Positions 34,370-41,027 of a stretch of 41,027 nt of DNA are shown here, piece after piece; the first letter of the stretch is position 1; every line of letters begins with the position of its first letter. The stretch lies in contig SGPL01000235.1 in assembly GCA_004802705.1 (NCBI GenBank), forward strand, positions 7,435 through 48,461, in the 5' to 3' direction. The DNA comes from Bondarzewia mesenterica. Its lineage: Eukaryota; Basidiomycota; Agaricomycetes; Russulales; Bondarzewiaceae. The notes under the pieces are model-generated. The model did not search any database. It was not told the origin of the DNA and was given only the letters and a program-made list of their open reading frames with translations. The translations under genes were made by a program, and so were the position numbers.

Positions 34370-35095
34370 TGGGCACCAAAGCAAGATGTGGCCCACCAAT
34401 ATCGCATACTGCCGACGTTCAACAGGTAAAGTGTCCTTTCGAGCGTACAGCACCGGCGCTGTCCTCCCTGTTGGCGCGGTGCGCCACTGTCTACCGCTGG
34501 TCGGTGACAGTCCCAACCTCAACGCCCAAGGATCATAGTCGCATCGTCCTCGCGATCGCGAGGCAGATCAAAGGGGCAGCTCGTGTAAGTTGTAGTTGGC
34601 GTGATAAAACAGAGGAAGTCAAACGCAGCGATTACGGAGAGGATGGATGAGGATGTATATCTGCCATCGCGGTGAACGAATCTAGACGGCGAGGCGATCG
34701 CATCCTTGGGCCTCGGGTCGAAGAGCAAGCGGCAGTTAATGCCCTCCGAACGAACAACACATATTGCAGGAGACCATCTAAAGGGGTGATAGCCAGATAG
34801 ATGTTTTATTCCTCAATAATTCGCAGATGTCCCACGGAGGGCCTCAGCACTGGACCACTCACCAACCGACGCGAGGCAAACGGCAGGCCGCGGAACGAAG
34901 AAGGGGAGCAAAGGTGGCGAGCAGCGCACGTCAAGTGTGTCCCGTGCGGGCAGGAATTCACAGCAACGAAGAATCTCGAGCCAAATATCTGCTTGCGCCA
35001 TCTGAGGACATCACGAGCGCCAGTCCGCGCTCGTGTCGGGAGCACAGAAAGTCGCACAAAGGTCAAAGCGAGGGAGAGTTGGGTCAACGGGCAGT
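34370..35095 (+). pseudogene. Decayed third zinc-finger copy, ZF-C
   Basis: Several stretches match exon 3 of ZF-A/ZF-B in order: GCCCACCAATATCGCATACT (about 34392), the GGTGACAGTCCCAACCTC area (34502), TCGCGAGGCAGATCAAAGGG (34556), GGCGATCGCATCCTTGGG (34695), AATTCGCAGATGTCCCACGG (34820), and the first finger with CVPCGQEFTATKNLE. Frames change repeatedly, internal sections are missing, the second finger is gone, and exons 1-2 are not seen. It lies in the same orientation as ZF-B, 750 bases beyond it, so it is a direct, older duplicate. Confidence 0.75.
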
Positions 35096-35664
35096 GAGAC
35101 ATCTGCGTTCCTCACCGTGATGGTCAACGACGTCGAGTTTGAACCTAATCTTCCCCATCGAATATGAGTGAATATCAGAGTCATACAAACGGATTGCGCC
35201 AATCGGATCCTCCACGTCGATATTCTCCCGGCGCTGTAAGTGTTGGAAAAGTAATGATCAATGAATGCTCACGATCAAGACCGTCTAATGTACGTATTGC
35301 TGCTTGACGAGATGTCTTGAGCAACTGAACACAAAGTGCGCTAAGCCGTATGCAACAGCTATTAGTCTTGTCACGAAGGTCGATCAAAGGTTCCAAAGGA
35401 GTATGTTGAACGCTCTAGTTAATCGTTACGTAGATAGGTGCCGATTTCTTCAACAGAGCATATTGAGGAACACGGGATTTGTCGCCGAGACGAGTGTCAA
35501 GAGCCGTCGTGTTTGAAAGAGGGCGGCGAAACTGCGGCCAACTCGGCCAACTGAAGCCTACGAAAACGGGTCACATGATACATCCGTACTTGCCGTCCTC
35601 TNNNNAAATTGCTCAGCCCTGCCTCGCTCCTTCACCGACAGAGCCATTTTAATTCCTCTCCGCA
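35096..35664. other. Intergenic, promoter side of the Kre9-like gene
   Basis: No supported gene. A gap of four N is at 35602-35605, about 60 bases before the start codon. Confidence 0.4.
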
Positions 35665-36358
35665 ATGTACACCTCAGCCCTTCGCGTCTTATTCCCCATC
35701 CTCCTTCTCCCATTTGCCCATGCATGTGCGTCTTCTTTCTCACCCATANGAATTGAAAAAAAATGTAGGAANCTGATCGGGAAACGCAGGGTTCGAGGTC
35801 ACCGCGCCGGCGAAAGGTGACCAGTGGGTCGATGGGCAGACATACCCCGTCTCGTGGGTAAAAGGGCTATTCGATGGTGTCGATGCCTTTGATATCGAGC
35901 TCTCGCGGATGAGCAAGAGCGGTCTGATCTTCGTTGCTAAAGACGGTGCGTCCTTCCCAGTCCTATGTTTTGTCACACACATCCTTCATCTCACATGCGT
36001 ATGCGGATATATAGTTACATCGTCCGTTGGCTCCGTTAATCTCGCCATTCAATCTGTTCCTGCCGCAGACGACTATTTCCTGCTCTTCCTCAACTCCTCA
36101 CTCGGCGTGATGTACGCCAACTCTCCACAGTTCAGCATAACCTCCTCCTCGTCCAACTCGAGCANGCCCAACATCGACGCGACGAAACCGACCGTGTCCC
36201 TAAGCGGCGGAGCAAACCCTACCGCAGNATGGGCGACGACCTTCCCGCCTTCCGCGAATGGTGTGACGGCNCTCCGGTTTGAGGGAATGTCGGCGGGCAT
36301 GGTGGGCGCCGCAACGATGGGACTTGCGTTGCTGGGCGGGGCGTGGGTCGTGCTATGA
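35665..36358 (+). CDS. Kre9/Knh1-like GPI-anchored cell-surface protein
   Basis: Exons: 35665-35725, 35790-35945, 36015-36358; 561 nt, 186 aa. Signal peptide at residues 1-20 (MYTSALRVLFPILLLPFAHA). A Kre9/Knh1-type N-terminal beta domain follows: WFEVTAPAKGDQWVDGQTY, PVSWVKGLFDGVDAFDIELS, SVGSVNLAIQSVPAADDYFL, then LFLNSSLGVMYANSPQFSI. A short Ser/Asn-rich linker leads to a hydrophobic C-terminus (GAATMGLALLGGAWVVL) that fits a GPI-anchor signal, so the protein should sit on the plasma membrane or wall. Family members in yeast support beta-1,6-glucan assembly; in mushrooms the role is unproven. Codons at 36165 and 36228 contain N, so two residues are unknown. Confidence 0.85.
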
Positions 36359-37264
36359 GCGCTGGTCGTCGCGAGCACCCAACCCGATCTGTCTATGCGT
36401 GACGTCTCATACTTACCTCGTGCTCGATACTGGATACTCCATCTATCATCTGCCATACCATCATATGCCCTTTGCACTCGCTTCACCCATCATCACCCGT
36501 TCTGTCCCATCCGCTCTTTCTTTCTTTATTCCCTCCATTGTTATGTCGGGTATTCCTATTTATGCGGGTTGATCGTTGGATACCTTGTTGTCTCACGTCT
36601 CGTGTCGCGCCGGTGGACATTATTTAATGGACTCAGTTCGTGTGTTGCACTCCTAGTCGGTGATACATACCCTGATACGTCGCCATCTAGACTACAGATA
36701 ATGCTTATATACCTCGGGTCGGATTGGATCGTGCCCTGTGTGCGTCTCGTAGTAGGCTACTCATCTTCATACTAACCAGCTGCATCCCCATGCTCCCGAG
36801 AGCGCTCANATGCCAGCAGCCCTTCAACGATCTGTCAAAATCCGAGCTGGGCGAGTATCTCTGATTTGTTGAGCGCCAGACGTACTTACTGTTTGCCTGT
36901 CAGCTGGGCGCGCGCCGCNTCGATGAATCCTCTATCACTTGATGCAGATGCAGTTGTAAATCCCACCACCTATCAGGATCTCCCTCAACGCCATGACTAT
37001 TTCCGCGATTCTGCCTCTCATCTGGAAACCCTGTGTCCCTGCGCGTGCCTCAAGACATTTATTTCCCCGGCTAAATTTCGCGATTCCATGAGCGGCTTAA
37101 CGGGCCCGGTCGAAAAGCAAATCATGTGCTGCCTTCGGGGGATACACGTGATGCATTTACGATCGCGATTTTTCGCGTCGTCTTTCTTTGAGTCCATCGT
37201 CTCTGATCTCAAAACACCACACCCATCAACGCATAACCAAACCTCGTGAAATTATCAGAATAAA
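36359..37264. other. Intergenic, with a possible small minus-strand exon pair
   Basis: Mostly without signal. On the minus strand, about 36942-36778, a stretch GFI-AARAQLTGKQ, a GTAAGT...ACAG intron of about 60 nt, and IVEGLLA-ERSREHGDAAG then stop read like the last two exons of a gene; two residues are hidden by N. I cannot find the upstream exons with confidence or name the family. Confidence 0.3.
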
Positions 37265-38270
37265 ATGCCTCGTGGAAAGGACACAGCAACCACGAAGCGG
37301 CCCGCCCAAGTCCAGAGACAAGACACTGCCTCGGATGATTTTTTTGCCGCAACATCGCAGCACTCGAACGGGAGCGACGACACGCAGTGCGTAGCCCGCC
37401 TTCATTTTCTCTCTCACCTCTGCCTCAATTACTTATTCAAAATCCAATGCTCACGCGTGATCTGGGCCGCATATATGCACATTTTGAGACAGGATGGTGA
37501 ACGGGTTCATGGAGCAGATGCAAAGTGAGTCAATTCTCCCGTGCGCGTTCACTCGCCGTAAAAGCGATACGTAAAATATACACGAGTCGAGATTTATTTA
37601 TTGGAAAACCTGCTTGTGCTGTAGAGTCGATGGACAAACGGCGCAAGGCGCGCGAAGCCAAATTCGTCCAAACCGCGAACAAGGCATTCGGCAAGGCGGT
37701 GCGTCGCTCTTTCCGCCTCTTTCTCTGAGTGTGTACGAAAACGGTGTCGTGACCTCCGCGTGCTGTCTCTCCAAACCGCATCCAGATGCGCATCCGTAGC
37801 GAAGAAATTAGGGCGCTCAGGGACGAGATGTACGTCTCCTCCCCCCGCTTCCTACCATCACCAAAAAGGATGGCCTCCACGGACTCACATACCTGATCCA
37901 GCAATGAACAAGCGCAGAAACACGCGATGGAATATGCAGAGAACGAAGACCGCATCCGCGAACTATGGACAGCGATCGGGAAGGAGAGCGAGGCCATCAT
38001 GGTGCGTTTGTTCCTTTACCCTCCCACCCCTCGATTGACACGAGGAAACACGCGCGGGACAGAATATGGTGCGGAAACAAGACGCTGAAAAGACGGAAGG
38101 AGAAAAGGAACGTGAGACAGAGTCCGTGGTGGAATTGGCGAATGTGAAGAGGGCGTGTGAAGGTGCGTTGGTTTATGATTATCATTATTATCCGCGCATA
38201 ATTGATTTGACTGGTGGGAGTAGCGTACGACCGTATTGTCGCGACGATTGACCCGATGGAAGGAGATTGA
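37265..38270 (+). CDS. Small coiled-coil protein, unrecognised
   Basis: Seven exons: 37265-37386, 37493-37524, 37625-37698, 37786-37829, 37902-38001, 38063-38162, 38224-38270; phases agree, 519 nt, 172 aa. The N-terminal 40 residues are polar (MPRGKDTATTKRPAQVQRQ). The rest is a long charged helix: MVNGFMEQMQKSMDKRRKAR, ANKAFGKAMRIRSEEIRALR, AENEDRIRELWTAIGKESEA, ending RACEAYDRIVATIDPMEGD. It is probably a coiled coil, with no signal peptide or membrane segment. I do not recognise the family; a structural, chromosome-associated or cytoskeletal role is possible but not shown. Most introns are 50-110 nt with GT-AG ends. Confidence 0.7.
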
Positions 38271-39554
38271 CGGCTGGGAATTGCGTTTTGACGTCCGCGC
38301 CTGTGCCATAGCATTGATATTGGACGTGGGAACGACACGGGATACGAGGATGAGGAGAGACGGCGGAACGATGGGGGATGGAGGCGGTGGGACCAGTCGA
38401 GCACGCGAACTCATTTTTTGGAAGGAACGGAACGCTCGAGACAACGACTGTCACGCCCAATGAAAGATATGTAAATAAATAGTTAAAACCTAACTGATTG
38501 TTCCTCTTTGTGTATCTGTAATATTGAGGCTAGGGAGAATGTCACACTCATTGATCGAAGCTGAAAAAAAAAACTCCCAATTGTTTGGTACGGAGTCTAT
38601 TGACTGTGGTCAAAGGATCATCGATCAGAGGCGATACTGCCCTGAGACAAAGTAACGAACAAAGATAGTATCAGAGGGGTGCCGAGATGAATGCAATGGA
38701 AGACACAGATACCCGCGCGTTCAAGACACGTACTCGGAGTCTACGCGGCGCATGCGCGGACAAGGGGGTTTGAAAAAGCAGTGTCGCGGCGGAGCAAAGT
38801 AAGTGAGCATACTCGGGTTGATGCGTCTTTGTCAAATATGCATACATGCATACGTCGAGCCTGCAGGGAAGACGAGACGCCAGACGAACCTGTGTCGATC
38901 ACACCAGATGGAAAGATGAAAGCGATGCTCGGTGTGTTCCGTGGTTTCGTTCTGATTTTGAACTTGTTGGGCGGTCAGTTGAGAGCGGTTCTTTCCCCTT
39001 GATGCAGGTGACGCGGGCACCAGGACGAGCACATGCAGCAGAAAGCGTGTTTTCCGATGGAGTTTGAGGAAGAAACGGCGTGCGAGAAGGTTTGAAGCAT
39101 TTTGAATACTACTCGGAAGGCGCGAAGAGAGGAGTCGGATCTGATTTAATTATGAGGGTCTGCGGATCATGGGGGGGACATGAGAGGAATCCGAGAATAG
39201 AAGAGAAGGACATCGAAAATTCTGTTTGGACTAGAAAGACGCGACGGCAATCTTGTGGAGCGAAGAAGTGCAATGGACAAGGTGAAAATGAGAGCCCCGT
39301 CGCGTCGTGGGGAGGTGAAGCTATGGCACTTTGTAGTAGAAGTGCGGGTTGGGCAGAAAAGGTCAATCTCGAGTCTTTCTCTTGGAGTCGTTCTCTCGGT
39401 CAAAGGTGAACGATGTTCAAGTAAGGAGAGGAAGACAACGTGAGTTGATGGTTAGAAAGCTGACACACCGCCACGTGCTTTTGTCCGCACGTGCGATTGC
39501 CAAAGCTGAAGTGCCGTCGGATGCTGATGAGACTCGCAACGCCAGGCTTGCCCC
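38271..39554. other. Intergenic, no supported gene
   Basis: Only short overlapping frames on both strands (for example 39080-39409 plus and 39109-39366 minus, which cover the same bases). No domain or splice chain is seen. The end is the promoter side of the next gene. Confidence 0.45.
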
Positions 39555-41027
39555 ATGCGCCCGCTATCGCTTCACGTCTCTGCCCTCAACGACACCGAAT
39601 ATTCTCTTTTCACTTCTTGTCTCGCCGACCTCGCCGCTCAGGACTCTCCCTCTAATGGCGACATTCACTACGAGAAGCTTGCCGTCACCCCTCGCGAAGT
39701 CCGCGCCTGGCTCCGAGGCCGTTACCCCGACCTCCCTCTCCATGAGCTCGACGCCGTACGTATCCCCTCTTCTCTTCTCGCATGCGATTTTTCAATGCCA
39801 TGATTTGTAGGTATTGCAACTGTTCGATCCATCACCCCTTCAAGAGCCTGTGCTCTCAGGAGACCAGTTCTTCGCCATCCTTCGCCTCGTATTGCACATT
39901 CGGAACGGTGCTGAGCTCGATCGTAATCTAGTCTTCGCCCAAGGTGAGCGCCCCTATCTAATCGCGTTCTCTTGCTGCCTGGCGACGATTCGCGTCAAAC
40001 ACTTTCAATGCGCGAGTGGCCACCATTGATGGTTAATCATGCATTTTGGCGAGGGCTTCGTCGTGTTGCTCGCACGACTGGTAGGCTACCTCTGTTTTGT
40101 GAGCCCAGAGCTCATGTCTTTCCCACCTTCACGACGGCACATGCTCGTCGTTTCCCCTCATTGGCTGGTTTCGTTCCCGTGATGCTCTACTGTGAATTCA
40201 AGCCGCTCAAAGTAGAGGTTTCTTGCGCATTGAATGTTTCCGTGCATATACGTCCCGACTTATCTTTTGCTATCTTTTTCCCTCCCCTTCCCATGTTTCT
40301 AATAACCCTGAATTGCCTCATCAGTTCATCCAACTTTATCCAAAACCCGTTCACAATCACCCAACAAACGACCACCGCCACGACCTGCTCCACATCGACC
40401 TCGCCAACCTTTTTCCGAAACGACCTTTGATGTTCCAACATCTGACACGAATCCTTTTCATCATTTAGCGGACCGACAACCACCCCCTCCCCCCTCTGCC
40501 CTTCCCGAACGCCGTCCATCACCTCCCGCCGTACGCGTACACGTCCGCCACGCCTCAAACCCCTTTCTCAGTCGTGCCAAGACGATTCACACAACCACGA
40601 GTCCGGTAGTAGTACTGCCAGCAGGGGACACCACTGCCTTTCCCGAACGCAAGCCCCCACTGCCACCACGCAAACAGCCACCTGTGATCCCTCCGCGATC
40701 CGCCTTCCTTTATCCGGGAAATGCTCCTGGTTTAGCTGCAACAACCCACCATGCTAAACCGCCGCCACCGCCCGTCGCACCAAAAGTGCCACACCTGACG
40801 ACAGCGCTCATGAAGACGTCTCTGCAGGCTAGCAAAGCGGCACAAAATGCGAAAAAGGCCGAAGCGGAGCGCGAGTCGGCACGGGTCCTCCAGGTGCTCA
40901 AGAGCAGCTCTACCAATTCGAGGAGCCGGAGCCCCGCACACGACGGCGGCGTGATCAGGAGGACAGCATCGCGCACCGCCTCGATCTCGTCGTCCTCCGA
41001 GGACCGTCCTCCTCCCCCGCGCACGCC
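39555..41027 (+). CDS. Proline-rich protein with an N-terminal EF-hand/EH-like region (partial)
   Basis: Exons: 39555-39755, 39811-39943, then from 40325 open to the window end, so the 3' end is missing. The first two exons encode a helical region (ALNDTEYSLFTSCLADLAAQ, VTPREVRAWLRGRYPDLPLH, LDAVLQLFDPSPLQEPVLSG, QFFAILRLVLHIRNGAELDR) that resembles an EF-hand or EH module in spacing, though I see no clear calcium loop. The third exon is rich in Pro, with many PPxPP/PPLPPR tracts (RKPPLPPRKQPPVIPPRS) and SNPF and DTNPF elements, followed by a Lys/Ala helix (SKAAQNAKKAEAERESARVL) and a Ser/Arg tail. Such a layout suits an adaptor binding SH3 or EH proteins in endocytosis or polarity; this is inference. 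The intron 39944-40324 is unusually long (381 nt) and may hide a small exon. Confidence 0.72.

Noticed and set aside
1..41027. CRISPR arrays, bacterial operons, rRNA or tRNA genes
   Set aside because: No regularly spaced repeats, no ribosomal RNA-like blocks and no cloverleaf I could support; the gene structure is eukaryotic.

Overview
The window looks like nuclear DNA from a basidiomycete fungus, most likely an Agaricomycete. Genes are broken by many 50-80 nt introns with GT...AG borders, some exons are only 10-20 nt, and recognisable products are typical of mushroom-forming fungi: an aryl-alcohol-oxidase-like GMC oxidoreductase, a Chs7-like chitin synthase export chaperone, a DUF6534-type membrane protein and a Kre9/Knh1-like GPI protein. 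I rebuilt exons by hand from splice signals, reading phase and family resemblance; no alignment was run. Scattered Ns (positions 2 and 189, then 35.6-36.9 kb) and several apparent one-base frame slips point to a draft assembly.

Layout. 0-3 kb: no convincing gene. 3.0-5.4 kb (+): secreted GMC oxidoreductase, 11 exons. 6.5-10.2 kb (-): large low-complexity protein with three ENWDxDF repeats. 10.8-11.3 kb (+): aminoglycoside-phosphotransferase-like remnant. 11.6-11.8 kb: first copy of an inverted-repeat (MITE-like) element. 12.5-14.0 kb (+): Chs7-like gene whose first intron appears to be GC-AG. 15.4-17.0 kb (-): unrecognised Ser/Pro-rich protein. 18.0-19.4 kb (+): GPP34/Vps74 Golgi protein with a one-base frame break. 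19.4-21.8 kb: no firm gene. 21.8-23.2 kb (+): uncharacterised protein.

23.8-35.1 kb is the most unusual part. Two C2H2 zinc-finger genes, ZF-A (-) and ZF-B (+), are closely related in exon layout, protein and upstream DNA, and form the arms of an inverted segmental duplication (about 2.5 kb per arm). The spacer of about 4.9 kb holds a DUF6534 membrane-protein gene split into about 21 exons, plus a second copy of the MITE-like element. A third, decayed zinc-finger copy (ZF-C) lies just beyond ZF-B. 35.7-36.4 kb (+): Kre9/Knh1-like GPI-anchored wall protein. 37.3-38.3 kb (+): small coiled-coil protein. 39.6 kb to the end (+): proline-rich protein that runs out of the window.

Several products act at the cell surface or secretory route (GMC oxidase, Chs7-like chaperone, Vps74, Kre9-like protein, DUF6534 protein), but they are separate fungal genes on both strands and nothing shows a shared operon-like function. 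The zinc-finger proteins are the only evident regulators; whether they control the DUF6534 gene between them is an open idea.
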